From contig NZ_CP049158.1 of NCBI RefSeq assembly GCF_011493005.1, positions 1 through 64,000 on the forward strand: DNA of 64,000 nt. Direction: 5' to 3'. Below are positions 8,215-17,199 of the stretch, in pieces. The first letter of the stretch is position 1; each line of letters starts with the position of its first letter. Under the pieces are notes generated by a model. That model ran no database searches. It saw only the letters and a list, made by a program, of their open reading frames with translations, and had not been told where the DNA came from. The DNA comes from Caballeronia sp. SBC1. GTDB taxonomy: Bacteria > Pseudomonadota > Gammaproteobacteria > Burkholderiales > Burkholderiaceae. The position numbers and the translations under genes were made by a program.

Positions 8215-9656
8215 ATCTGCTTCGCAAAGAGCATTACATCAATGGGGCCTGGCACAAAAGCGCCGAGACCTACGCCGTCCGTAATCCGGCTACGGGAGAA
8301 GTGATCGCAGATGTCGCGAAGGCCGGCGCAGCGCAAACGCACGAAGCCATCCGCGCTGCGGAGATCGCGTTTCCTGTCTGGCGCTCGCTCACCGCGAAAG
8401 AGCGTGGGACGCGGGTCCGGCGCTGGGGTGAACTGATGCTTGAGCACCGCGACGCGCTCGCTGAACTGCTGACCCGTGAGCAAGGCAAGCCGCTCGCGGA
8501 AGCGAAAGGCGAAGTGGCCTATGCTGCAAGCTTCCTCGAGTGGTTTGCCGAGGAAGCGAAACGCAGCTATGGCGACGTGATCCCGAGTTCGAAGCCCGGT
8601 TCGAAGATCATCGTGACACGCGAGCCGGTCGGCGTGGTCGCAGCCATCACGCCCTGGAACTTCCCGCTTGCCATGATCACGCGCAAAGCCGGCCCTGCGT
8701 TGGCGGCTGGTTGCACCATGGTGCTGAAGCCGTCCGAGGAAACGCCGTTGAGCGCGTTCGCACTCGCTGTGCTCGCGGCGGAAGCCGGCATCCCGGCAGG
8801 CGTGTTCAACGTCGTATCCGGAGACGCTGTCGCGATCGGCGCGACGTTAACCGCATCACCCGTGGTGCGCAAGTTGTCCTTCACCGGATCAACGCGCGTG
8901 GGCAAGCTGCTCGCCGCGCAATCGGCGGACACGCTGAAAAAGCTCTCGCTCGAACTTGGTGGTAACGCGCCGTTCATTGTGTTCGACGACGCCGATCTCG
9001 ACGCTGCCGTGCAAGGCGCGATGGCATCGAAGTTTCGCAACACCGGCCAGACCTGCGTATGTGTGAATCGATTTTTCGTGCAGGCGGGCGTGTATGCAGA
9101 ATTCACACAACGCTTGACCGAGGCAGTGCGCAAGCTTCGCGTAGGAGACGCGCTCGAGCAGGAAGTCGATCAGGGGCCACTCATCAACGAGGCCGCTTTC
9201 AGGAAAGTCGGCGATCACGTCCAGGACGCGCTGAGCAAGGGCGCAACCGTACTAACTGGGGGGTGCCCCCATGCGCTGGGCGGGACGTTCTACGAACCGA
9301 CGGTGCTCGCTCACGCGAACCGCACCATGTCGATCGCGCAGGAAGAAACGTTCGGACCAGTGGCAGCTTGCTTCCGCTTCGAAACAGAGGCCGAAGCGAT
9401 CACGCTTGCCAACGACACGCCGTTCGGACTTGCCGCCTATTTCTATACGCGTGACCTGGGCCGCGCGTGGCGGGTGGCCGACGCACTCGAGACCGGCATG
9501 GTGGGTATCAACGAAGGAATTATATCGACGGAGGTGGCGCCGTTTGGCGGGGTCAAGCAATCAGGTCTGGGCCGCGAGGGATCGAAGTATGGCCTCGATG
9601 AATACATGGAAATGAAGTACATGATGATCAGCGGCCTGATGGGCACTGAGCGCTGA
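8211..9656 (+). CDS. NAD(P)-dependent aldehyde dehydrogenase, GabD type
   Basis: A 481-aa aldehyde dehydrogenase close to succinate-semialdehyde dehydrogenases (GabD). It shows the oxyanion/NAD segment ITPWNFPLAMITRK, the general-base Glu in LELGGNAPFIVFDDAD (about residue 250) and the nucleophilic Cys in NTGQTCVCVNRF (about residue 284). It is coupled to the preceding aldo/keto reductase by a 4-bp overlap and followed by an MFS transporter 95 bp on. This suggests a small catabolic unit for an imported aldehyde, sugar or semialdehyde precursor. GabD is the closest family name I can give; glutarate-semialdehyde or another substrate is possible. Confidence 0.82.
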   Translation: MNLLRKEHYINGAWHKSAETYAVRNPATGEVIADVAKAGAAQTHEAIRAAEIAFPVWRSLTAKERGTRVRRWGELMLEHRDALAELLTREQGKPLAEAKGEVAYAASFLEWFAEEAKRSYGDVIPSSKPGSKIIVTREPVGVVAAITPWNFPLAMITRKAGPALAAGCTMVLKPSEETPLSAFALAVLAAEAGIPAGVFNVVSGDAVAIGATLTASPVVRKLSFTGSTRVGKLLAAQSADTLKKLSLELGGNAPFIVFDDADLDAAVQGAMASKFRNTGQTCVCVNRFFVQAGVYAEFTQRLTEAVRKLRVGDALEQEVDQGPLINEAAFRKVGDHVQDALSKGATVLTGGCPHALGGTFYEPTVLAHANRTMSIAQEETFGPVAACFRFETEAEAITLANDTPFGLAAYFYTRDLGRAWRVADALETGMVGINEGIISTEVAPFGGVKQSGLGREGSKYGLDEYMEMKYMMISGLMGTER

Positions 9657-9665
9657 ACGCCGAAA

Positions 9666-9716
9666 GATGCCGGCTACGTGCAAGTGGTGAAGCCGCCCGC
9701 GCTTTTAGCCGGCATC
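9666..9716 (+). terminator. Inverted repeat after the dehydrogenase gene
   Basis: GATGCCGGCT (9666-9675) and AGCCGGCATC (9707-9716) form a 10-bp stem with a 31-base loop. There is no T-run, so it is as likely to be a messenger-stabilising structure or partial terminator between the dehydrogenase and MFS genes. Confidence 0.35.
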
Positions 9717-9751
9717 GGCGCAATTGAAGAACATATAGGTAAGGAGACGCA

Positions 9752-11161
9752 GTGAGTCATCAGGACACGTCAAGCAATGCATTCCCGATCAGTCCGCCGC
9801 CTCATGCGGGCACAACACCTGTTCGTGCGCAAGCGCCGCAGACGCCGAAGCCGGTTTTACTCGACGACATTCCGTTAAACCGGTTTCACATGAAAATTGC
9901 GGGCCTGACATTTGGCGCGCACTTTACGGAGGGTTATGCGCTCGGCACGGTGGGATACGCGCTGGCATCGATGAACCGGCAGATGCCACTCGACTCATTC
10001 TGGATGGGGGCAATCGGCAGTTCCGCTTTGATCGGGATTTTCCTCGGCAGCCTGGTATTTGGCCGGCTGTCGGATCGACTGGGACGTCAGAGCATCTTTC
10101 TTAGCAGCTTTGTCATCATCACGATAGCGGCGTTCCTGCAATTCTTCGCTACCTCGCCGATGGAGCTATTCGCGTTGCGGGTATTGATCGGCTTCGGTAT
10201 GGGTGGCGACTTCACGGTGGGCCACGCGATCCTCGCCGAATTTTCGCCGCGAAAGCATCGTGGTGCACTTCTGGGTTCATTCAGCGTGGTGTGGACTATC
10301 GGTTACGTCGTAGCGAACGTGCTCGGCATGTCGTATGGAGACGCCGGACCCGACGCCTGGCGCTGGCTTCTCGCGTCCGCGAGCCTTCCTGCGCTTATCG
10401 TGCTGGTATTGCGTATTGGTACGCCGGAATCGCCGCGCTGGCTGCTTGGCAAGGAGCGCGTCAAGGAGGCGAATGACATTGTGCTTAAGCACTTCGGGCC
10501 CGGCGTAACGCTTGACGCGGAAGATGCAATGGCCAGCGTCACCACGAAACAGGGTTATGCGCGTCTGTTTCAGCCCGACCTGATCCGCAGGACGCTGTTT
10601 AATTGCGGGTTCTTCGTCTGCCTGGTGATTCCCTACTTCGCTATCTACACCTTTCTGCCCGGCATCCTGAAGGTCATCGGTTTGAGCAATGGTTTCGGTG
10701 CGGATCTGCTGCTGAATGCGGTGCTGGTGATTGGCGCGGTGCTGGGAATTTGGTTGACCATCAAGCTGCCGCGCCGACACTTCCTGATCGGATCGTTCGC
10801 AGTCACCTGCGCAATGCTGGTAACCATGAGCTTGCTGCCATCGTCCGCAACGCTCGCCATGATCGTTGCGTTCGCTGTCTTCACCTTGACCATGTCGGCA
10901 TTCAGCAATCTCGTCGGTGTCTTCCCTCCGGAATGCTTTCCGACAGAAGTGCGCGCGTCAGGTGTTGGGCTAGCCATTGCATGCAGTCGGCTCGGTTCGG
11001 CGATCGGCACGTTCCTGTTGCCCGTTGGCATCGCGGAGATCGGGTTCCATTACACAATGATGGTGCTGGCCGCTGTGCTGCTGATTGGCATGATCGTATC
11101 GATGGCTTGGGCGCCCGAGACGCGTAACCTCACTTTGCGCGCCGCAAGCGGTTCCTCATAA
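9752..11161 (+). CDS. MFS transporter (sugar/metabolite:H+ symporter type)
   Basis: A 469-aa major facilitator with 12 predicted membrane segments after a Pro-rich cytoplasmic N-terminus of about 45 residues. The loop 2-3 signature GRLSDRLGRQSIFL and the later PRKHRGALLGSF loop mark a metabolite:H+ symporter. Transport direction is probably inward. The start is GTG at 9752 with AAGGAGA upstream. It follows the aldo/keto reductase and aldehyde dehydrogenase genes on the same strand and is closed by a strong terminator at 11235-11268. The substrate is unknown; aromatic acids and sugar acids are typical for the group. Confidence 0.83.
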   Translation: MSHQDTSSNAFPISPPPHAGTTPVRAQAPQTPKPVLLDDIPLNRFHMKIAGLTFGAHFTEGYALGTVGYALASMNRQMPLDSFWMGAIGSSALIGIFLGSLVFGRLSDRLGRQSIFLSSFVIITIAAFLQFFATSPMELFALRVLIGFGMGGDFTVGHAILAEFSPRKHRGALLGSFSVVWTIGYVVANVLGMSYGDAGPDAWRWLLASASLPALIVLVLRIGTPESPRWLLGKERVKEANDIVLKHFGPGVTLDAEDAMASVTTKQGYARLFQPDLIRRTLFNCGFFVCLVIPYFAIYTFLPGILKVIGLSNGFGADLLLNAVLVIGAVLGIWLTIKLPRRHFLIGSFAVTCAMLVTMSLLPSSATLAMIVAFAVFTLTMSAFSNLVGVFPPECFPTEVRASGVGLAIACSRLGSAIGTFLLPVGIAEIGFHYTMMVLAAVLLIGMIVSMAWAPETRNLTLRAASGSS

Positions 11162-11234
11162 CGAGAACAAACCCCGCACGCCCCACCGCTCCCGAAACTC
11201 CTCACCCGCCTGAGCCTATCTAAAAGCTAAACCC

Positions 11235-11268
11235 CCAAAAGGCGTCCGCATTCGCGGACGCCTTTTGG
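11235..11268. terminator. Strong hairpin terminator after the MFS gene
   Basis: A 15-bp perfect stem, CCAAAAGGCGTCCGC (11235-11249) and its complement (11254-11268), with loop ATTC. The stem ends in TTTT on either strand, so it could act bidirectionally. Confidence 0.85.
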
Positions 11269-11543
11269 CGTTCCCGAACGCGCTCGCCTCACCCCCCGCC
11301 CGCACCGTTTCACTCCTAATAATTCTCAATTTCGTCCTAATTCTTTCGGAGAGTTCCGAGAGGCATCCGAGGTGCCCCGTCTTAATATTCATTCACTCGC
11401 AGACGAACCGGTTCATCGCCTCCCACACGAATCCAGACGATGAAAAAACGGTGGCTCGCATGCGCTCGGCATTAACTGGGCTAGTAGTCCTAAGCGCCGA
11501 AAGCGTCTACACGACATCATTCATTTCTCTATTGGAAACGTTC
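11269..11543. other. Leader region upstream of the fimbrial operon
   Basis: About 275 bp between the terminator and the pilin ATG. It should hold the fimbrial promoter. An open frame runs through it in phase with the pilin, but the residues before Met at 11544 do not resemble a protein domain and a signal peptide starts exactly at that Met. I recognise no operator. Confidence 0.4.
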
Positions 11544-12104
11544 ATGAAATCATTCATCTCCACCCTCGCTGCTGCTGCAACCCTGGCCACTATGGCTTTG
11601 GCTTCAACTGGCGCCGCCGCGGCTGACGGCACGATCACCTTTACGGGGGCCGTGACCGATACAACGTGCTCGATCGATGCAAAAACGGCGGGCGCCGCTG
11701 ACAAGAATGTCACGCTGCCGACCGTGACGGACAGCACCCTGGGGGCCAAGGGCGCAACCGCCGGCACGACCGCTGCCACTGACATGACCTTCGCGCTGAG
11801 CGGCTGCTCGACCGAAACCAAGGCCGTCGCGCGTTTCGAAAACGGCCCGACGATTGACCAGACCACCGGTTATCTGACGAACCAGGCCCCGGCCGGCGCG
11901 CAGAACGTCCAGGTTCGCTTGCTCAACGCATCGCACTTGCCCATCAACGTGGTCACCGGCGAAAACAACGACATGGCAGGCAACGGCGCGGCGATTGTTT
12001 CAGGCGCTGCGGACCTGAAGTATTTCGCTGAGTACTACGCCACGGGCAAGGCCACCGCGGGTCCTGTCAACACCTCGGTGCAGTACACGGTCGACTACCA
12101 GTAA
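11544..12104 (+). CDS. Type 1 fimbrial major subunit (FimA-like pilin)
   Basis: A 186-aa secreted fimbrial subunit. A 26-residue signal peptide (MKSFISTLAAAATLATMALA, then cleavage near GAAAA-DG) is followed by a FimA-type fold. TFTGAVTDTTCSI holds the first Cys and FALSGCSTET the second, which together make the canonical disulfide. The C-terminus ends in the chaperone-binding beta strand VQYTVDYQ with a penultimate aromatic residue. GGAAACG precedes the ATG. It is the first gene of a pilin-chaperone-usher operon and is followed immediately by a terminator-like hairpin that may raise pilin output over the downstream genes. Confidence 0.9.
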   Translation: MKSFISTLAAAATLATMALASTGAAAADGTITFTGAVTDTTCSIDAKTAGAADKNVTLPTVTDSTLGAKGATAGTTAATDMTFALSGCSTETKAVARFENGPTIDQTTGYLTNQAPAGAQNVQVRLLNASHLPINVVTGENNDMAGNGAAIVSGAADLKYFAEYYATGKATAGPVNTSVQYTVDYQ

Positions 12105-12114
12105 GCCGTATCGA

Positions 12115-12147
12115 CAGGTGTCTGCGGGTGCAGATGCCTGTTTTTTT
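12115..12147 (+). terminator. Hairpin plus T7 after the pilin gene (attenuator)
   Basis: CAGGTGTCTGC (12115-12125) pairs with GCAGATGCCTG (12130-12140), with two mismatched positions, around a 4-base loop and followed by seven T. It lies 11 bp past the pilin stop and 43 bp before the chaperone ATG. Partial termination here would give more pilin than chaperone and usher. Confidence 0.75.
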
Positions 12148-12189
12148 ACCGAAATATCGAGATACGTTTTTTACGGAGATACATCAATC

Positions 12190-12933
12190 ATGAAGTCCCT
12201 TAATCGAATTGCCTGTGGTTTGGGTCTGGTCGCGGCGCTCTTGTGCGGCAGCGCGGGCGCAAGCGTGACTGTGGGCGGCACGCGGGTGGTGTATCCCCTT
12301 GAAAATCGTGAGATGACGGTCAAGCTCACTAACGATCGCGCCGAGCCGTCGCTGGTGCAGGTCTGGATGGACAAGGGCAACGCCGATGCGAAGCCGGGTG
12401 AAGCGAGCGCGCCGTTCGTGCTGACGCCGCCGATCTTTCGCATGGAGGCCAACAAGTCGCAGACGCTGCGCATGATGTACACGGGCGATGCGCTGCCGCA
12501 GGACCGCGAGTCGGTGTTCTGGCTGAACGTGCTCGACGTGCCGCCCAAGACCGCGAAGACCTCGGACACCAATTCGCTGCAGTTTGCGTTTCGCACGCGC
12601 ATCAAGGTGTTTGCGCGTCCGAAGGGCTTGGCCGGCACGGCGGATGACGCCCCCTCAAAAGTGACCTGGAAGCTGGTGCCCTCAGCCGATAACAAGGGCT
12701 ACGACGTGAAGGCGACGAACCCGACGGCTTATTACGTGTCGTTCAGCAAGATCGAAGTAGTGGGTGCGGGCCAGACCTATGCGAACGACGTAGGCGGCAT
12801 GGTCGAGCCACGCGGCAGCGCGCAGTTTCCGGTGAAGAACCTCAAGGCAGTGCCGGCTAACGCGCACGTCAAGTCTGTCGGTATCAGCGATTTCGGTGGC
12901 TCCTTGCCGTTCGACACGCCTATTGCTCCATAA
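12190..12933 (+). CDS. Periplasmic fimbrial chaperone (FimC/PapD-like)
   Basis: A 247-aa periplasmic chaperone with a signal peptide of about 23 residues (ending GSAGA). The two immunoglobulin-like domains show family motifs: RVVYPLENREMTVKLTND, the G1-strand region FRMEANKSQTLRMM, the conserved RESVFWLNVLDVPPK, and RIKVFARPKGL at the domain junction. It captures fimbrial subunits in the periplasm and delivers them to the usher. The ATG at 12190 is the start because the signal peptide begins there. It lies between the pilin and usher genes on the same strand. Confidence 0.92.
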   Translation: MKSLNRIACGLGLVAALLCGSAGASVTVGGTRVVYPLENREMTVKLTNDRAEPSLVQVWMDKGNADAKPGEASAPFVLTPPIFRMEANKSQTLRMMYTGDALPQDRESVFWLNVLDVPPKTAKTSDTNSLQFAFRTRIKVFARPKGLAGTADDAPSKVTWKLVPSADNKGYDVKATNPTAYYVSFSKIEVVGAGQTYANDVGGMVEPRGSAQFPVKNLKAVPANAHVKSVGISDFGGSLPFDTPIAP

Positions 12934-12964
12934 GTCCCCGTTTTAAAGACCCGCCGTAAGGCTT

Positions 12965-12981
12965 CGCCCCGCATCGGGGCG
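12965..12981. other. GC-rich hairpin between chaperone and usher
   Basis: CGCCCCG-CAT-CGGGGCG, a 7-bp perfect stem with a 3-base loop, 31 bp after the chaperone stop and 137 bp before the usher ATG. It has no T-run. It could be a second stabilising or attenuating element within the operon. Confidence 0.45.
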
Positions 12982-13117
12982 GATTGAAGGTGTCGCGGGC
13001 GGTACCCGGCCGACGCCTTCCCCAACACTCAACACGCGTTTTACCGAGCGGACTGTTCCGAACAGCCCGATGGGTCAAGTCGCGTCTGAATGGACCCAAT
13101 CAAACGCAGGCTGAATC

Positions 13118-15811
13118 ATGAAACTCTCTGCTCAAACCGCATTCAATGCTCAGTCCCCGGTCGCATTCCGGCTGCGCCTGAAGCCGCTTGCTGCGATCGT
13201 TTTCTCGATGATGGCGTGCGGTGCGATTCCTCAAGCCGTGGCCGATGCCGCGATAACGCCGCAAACCCAGACCGGCGCCGTCGATGAAGTCAGCTTCGAC
13301 AACATGTACCTGCGCGGGGACGCGGGCAGCGCAGTCGATACCAGCCGTTTCACGCGCGGCAACGCGGTGACGCCGGGAACGTATTCGGTGGACCTGATCG
13401 TGAATGGCACGCGTCTGGCGCGTGAAGATATTCGCTTTGTTTCAACTGACGGCAAGCTGGGCTCAAAGCCCTGTTTCAGCCGGGCGCTGTTGCAGCGCGC
13501 GGGCGTGGATCTGGCCAAGGCCGATGCAGCCGCGGGACGTAGCGCTGCAACCGCTGCTGCAACGGCTGCGAACGCAGACACCTGCGATGAAATTGGCACC
13601 GTCGTACCCGGCGCAACGGTTGATTTCGACTTCACGCAACAGACGCTTGAACTGAGCGTGCCGCAAGCGTTCATGAAGAATTCGGCGCGTGGTTATGTGC
13701 CGCCCGAGCAGTGGGACCAGGGCGTCAATGGTGGTTTCATCAGCTACAACGCGAACACGTATCACACGGCGGGTTCTGGCGTGGGTTCGAGCCAGAGCTA
13801 CCTTGGCCTGAGCGCGGGCGTGAACATTGGCGCGTGGCATTTGCGGCATCAATCGTCAGTGTCGGCCGGCACCGGCCAGAAGACCCAGTTCGACAACATC
13901 GCGACCTACGCGCAGCGCGATATCACCAGGCTCGGCTCGCAACTCACCGTGGGCGATGCCAACACGACCGGTGAGATCTTCGATGGCGTGTCGTTTCGCG
14001 GCGTGCAACTCGCGACCGATGACCGCATGCTGCCTGAATCGATGCGCGGTTACGCGCCGGTCGTGCGCGGCACGGCAGAAACGAACGCGCGCGTGACGAT
14101 CCGTCAGAACGGCCAGGTGCTGCAGGAAACGAATGTCGCGCCCGGCCCGTTTGAAATCACCGATCTCTACTCGACCGGTTACGGCGGCGATCTGGTGGTG
14201 ACCGTGACCGAAGCCGATGGCCGCAGCAAGGAATTCACGGTGCCGTTTGCCTCGGTGGCGCAATTGCTGCGCCCCGGCGTCACGCGTTTTAGCGCAACCG
14301 CCGGCCAATTGCGCAACGATTCGCTCGATACAAAACCCGTCTTCGGCCAGTTCACGATCCAGCGCGGGCTGACCAACACAGTCACCGCTTACGGCGGCGT
14401 GGTGGCATCGTCCGGTTATGGCGCGATGAACGTGGGCGGGGCGTTGAACACGGGCATTGGCGCGTTCTCGATGGACGTCACGGGCGCGTTCACCAGCATC
14501 CCGAACGCACAGTCGATGCACGGCACGAGCTTGCGCGTGGGCTATAGCAAGTTCATCGCGGCCACCGATACGAACGTGTCGGTGGCCGCGTATCGCTTCT
14601 CGACGGCGGGTTACATGAACCTGAACGATGCGGCGACCGTGAGGGATATCGCGGACCACGGTGGCGATATCAACTCGATTTACAGGCAGCGTAACCGCAT
14701 GCAGGTGTCGGTGAACCAGAAGCTGGGGGACCACGGCACGATGTTCGTGACGGGCTCGACGCAGAACTACTGGAATCGCGGCGGTAACGACACGCTGTTC
14801 CAGGCCGGCTACACGAACTCGTTCAAGTACGGCACGTACAGTTTGACAGCGGGTCGCACGCGCTCGATGGACGGACAGTTATCGAATGACTTCATGCTGA
14901 GCACGACCATTCCTCTCGGCCACAAGGCGCATGCGCCGATGCTGACCACGAACGCCTCGCACACCTCCGATGGCGCGACGAACACGCAGGCGAACGTGAG
15001 TGGTTCGCTGGGCGAAATGAACCAGATCTCGTACAACGGCTATGGCACGTATAACGCGGGCGGCAGCGCGGCGAAGAACAATGCGAATGCGGGCGCGAGC
15101 GCGACGTATCGTGCGCCTTATGCGACGTTGAATGCATCGGCGAGTGGTGGCGCTGGAACGCGGCAGGTGTCGGCGGGGGTGCAGGGTTCGGTGGTGGCGC
15201 ACCCGGGTGGCGTGACGTTCTCGCAGACTGTTGGTGACACGATCGGCATTGTGGAGGCGCCTGCTGCGGCCGGTGCAATGGTGACGAGTTCACCGGGAAC
15301 GAAGGTTGATTCGCGCGGGTTTGCGGTGATACCGTACTTGTCGCCGTACAGCATGAACGTGGTGGATATCGACCCGAAAGGCACGTCCACCGATGTCGAA
15401 TTTAAATCGACCTCCGCGCAAGTGGCGCCGCGTGCAGGCTCTATAGTGATGATGAAGTACGAGACGGTGAGTGGACGGGCTGCATTGATTCAGGCGCCGA
15501 AACTGGGTGGTGGTGCGTTGCCATTTGGAGCGAGTGTGGAAGACGAACAAGGCAAGAGCGTGGGTGTGGTCGGTCAGGACAGCAGAATATTTGCACGGGG
15601 TCTTGAGGACCAGGGTGCGCTGACGGTAAAGTGGGGCAGCGGTCCGGTCGAGCAATGCCGGATTGCTTATACGTTGCCCAAGAAAGATGCGAAGGCTTAT
15701 AACCCCGGGTATTTGTCGCTGCAATCGCATTGCGTGCCGGGGAGTGAAATGCAGGCGAGTGGGGCGGCGGGTGAGAGCAACGCAGCAATGGCGGCGACTG
15801 TTGCACGGTAA
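13118..15811 (+). CDS. Outer-membrane fimbrial usher (FimD/PapC-like)
   Basis: An 897-aa usher that forms the outer-membrane pore and assembles the fimbria. A signal peptide of about 44 residues ends near AVADA. The N-terminal chaperone-binding domain starts at VSFDNMYLRGDAGS. A 24-strand barrel with a plug domain follows (YAPVVRGTAETNARVTIRQN, the conserved plug segment), and the C-terminal domain includes GGGALPFGASVEDEQGKSVG and two Cys near the end. Length is in the usual 800-900 range. It is the last gene of the operon; no adhesin or tip-subunit gene follows. Confidence 0.92.
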   Translation: MKLSAQTAFNAQSPVAFRLRLKPLAAIVFSMMACGAIPQAVADAAITPQTQTGAVDEVSFDNMYLRGDAGSAVDTSRFTRGNAVTPGTYSVDLIVNGTRLAREDIRFVSTDGKLGSKPCFSRALLQRAGVDLAKADAAAGRSAATAAATAANADTCDEIGTVVPGATVDFDFTQQTLELSVPQAFMKNSARGYVPPEQWDQGVNGGFISYNANTYHTAGSGVGSSQSYLGLSAGVNIGAWHLRHQSSVSAGTGQKTQFDNIATYAQRDITRLGSQLTVGDANTTGEIFDGVSFRGVQLATDDRMLPESMRGYAPVVRGTAETNARVTIRQNGQVLQETNVAPGPFEITDLYSTGYGGDLVVTVTEADGRSKEFTVPFASVAQLLRPGVTRFSATAGQLRNDSLDTKPVFGQFTIQRGLTNTVTAYGGVVASSGYGAMNVGGALNTGIGAFSMDVTGAFTSIPNAQSMHGTSLRVGYSKFIAATDTNVSVAAYRFSTAGYMNLNDAATVRDIADHGGDINSIYRQRNRMQVSVNQKLGDHGTMFVTGSTQNYWNRGGNDTLFQAGYTNSFKYGTYSLTAGRTRSMDGQLSNDFMLSTTIPLGHKAHAPMLTTNASHTSDGATNTQANVSGSLGEMNQISYNGYGTYNAGGSAAKNNANAGASATYRAPYATLNASASGGAGTRQVSAGVQGSVVAHPGGVTFSQTVGDTIGIVEAPAAAGAMVTSSPGTKVDSRGFAVIPYLSPYSMNVVDIDPKGTSTDVEFKSTSAQVAPRAGSIVMMKYETVSGRAALIQAPKLGGGALPFGASVEDEQGKSVGVVGQDSRIFARGLEDQGALTVKWGSGPVEQCRIAYTLPKKDAKAYNPGYLSLQSHCVPGSEMQASGAAGESNAAMAATVAR

Positions 15812-16047
15812 AGCTTGGTCGGCGGATGTTTGAACGGGTGAGCGAAATGTAGTGTCTCGAATCGTTCTCCAAAGCCGCTGAATGCATAGGGCCATCCTGC
15901 TTATCTGAATGAGGCAGCGCTCGCAGCGGATCGGCAAATGCAAAAACAACCTTCACCATTTCATACCGGCAAGCATCCAATTGAACGATGTTTCCGGTAA
16001 GTTCCTTATCGCGCTTCTGTACTTCTGTCTTAAGTCGAGGCCGCCAT

Positions 16048-16917
16048 TCAAACGGGCAGGGCAGCTTCGTGGCGCAACCATTCGGCGAAGGAGGTCACGG
16101 TGCTTGCGTCGCGATGCGCTTCCGGGACGTCCAGCCAGTATCCGAATGGCCCGCTGATTTCGACGTCTGACATCCTCACCAAAGCACCTTCGGTCAACTC
16201 ATCAGCAATCATGTTCAGGTCCACGACGGCCAAGCCTACGCCGCGTCGTGCCGCATGGATTGCCTGCTGCAGATTCGAAAATTCAATGCCATTCTCCGCA
16301 TAACGTGGCGGCAGTGCCGCTTTCGCCAGCCAGTCCGGCCACAGGTTCAAACGCACGTCCTCGTGTAGCACATGAAGTGCGGGTAATCGATCCAGCAGGA
16401 TCTCGACCGGTGTGCCGATGAATGACGCCGACCCCACTAGCGCGTGCCGCTCTACGATCAGCAGTTCCGACCACCCATGCGCTGCAGCGTCGCGCCCAAA
16501 GCGCACGCTGCAATGACACTCGTCGCTTTCCTGCGTACGAATAGACAGATCGACGTCCGGTAACTGTTCCGCCAATGCACCTAGCCGCGACGAAAACCAC
16601 TGCGTGGCGAACGTGGGCGGCAATGAGACAATCAAGCGCTTGCGCTCGACGGTCCCCGTCAGGTGACGCGTGCCGCGCTCGATCACGTCAAATGCCTCTG
16701 TTACCGACGGCATAAGCAACACACCGGCCTGCGTTAAGCGGATTCCTTTATGGTCGCGCTCGAAAAGCTTCACGCCCAGTGACTCTTCCAGTAGCCTGAT
16801 CTGACGGCTTACAGCTCCTTGTGTGACGCACAACGCTCGTGCCGCGCGGTTGAAACTCAAATGACGCGCCGTTTCTTCGAAGAAACGCAACGCAATCAAT
16901 GATGGAAGATGTCGCAT
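16048..16917 (-). CDS. LysR-family regulator, GcvA subgroup
   Basis: A 289-aa LysR-type transcription factor. The N-terminal winged helix reads LIALRFFEETARHLSFNRAA followed by LCVTQGAVSRQIRLLEE, which is characteristic of GcvA-like regulators. The periplasmic-binding-protein-like effector domain occupies residues 90-289. It is divergent from the Pat-like acetyltransferase gene across a 282-bp gap, so it probably controls that gene or itself. The effector is unknown. Confidence 0.88.
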   Translation of the reverse strand: MRHLPSLIALRFFEETARHLSFNRAARALCVTQGAVSRQIRLLEESLGVKLFERDHKGIRLTQAGVLLMPSVTEAFDVIERGTRHLTGTVERKRLIVSLPPTFATQWFSSRLGALAEQLPDVDLSIRTQESDECHCSVRFGRDAAAHGWSELLIVERHALVGSASFIGTPVEILLDRLPALHVLHEDVRLNLWPDWLAKAALPPRYAENGIEFSNLQQAIHAARRGVGLAVVDLNMIADELTEGALVRMSDVEISGPFGYWLDVPEAHRDASTVTSFAEWLRHEAALPV

Positions 16918-17199
16918 AGTGATTCCTGACCGCCCAACCTTCTCGGTTTTTCTTGTGGCCGAGTAAACATGCCTCCTCTGCGAACCAGAATCGCTCCTGT
17001 CCCGCGTTCGATCAAATTACCTTGGTTCCCGGTGCGAAACAATAGCCCGTTCGGTTGACGTTGAGACAAAACGAATTCTCATACTGGGCATCAGGAAATG
17101 TGAGAACGGTTGTTGTAAAAGGCGGGACATAGGCCATCCGGCTAGTAGTTGGGGGCTCGTGAATCGCCTATGCTGGATAGATCCCGATATGGAGGCCGC

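Noticed and set aside
11265..11543. N-terminal extension of the pilin to 11265
   Set aside because: The extension starts within a terminator stem and a classic signal peptide begins at Met 11544.
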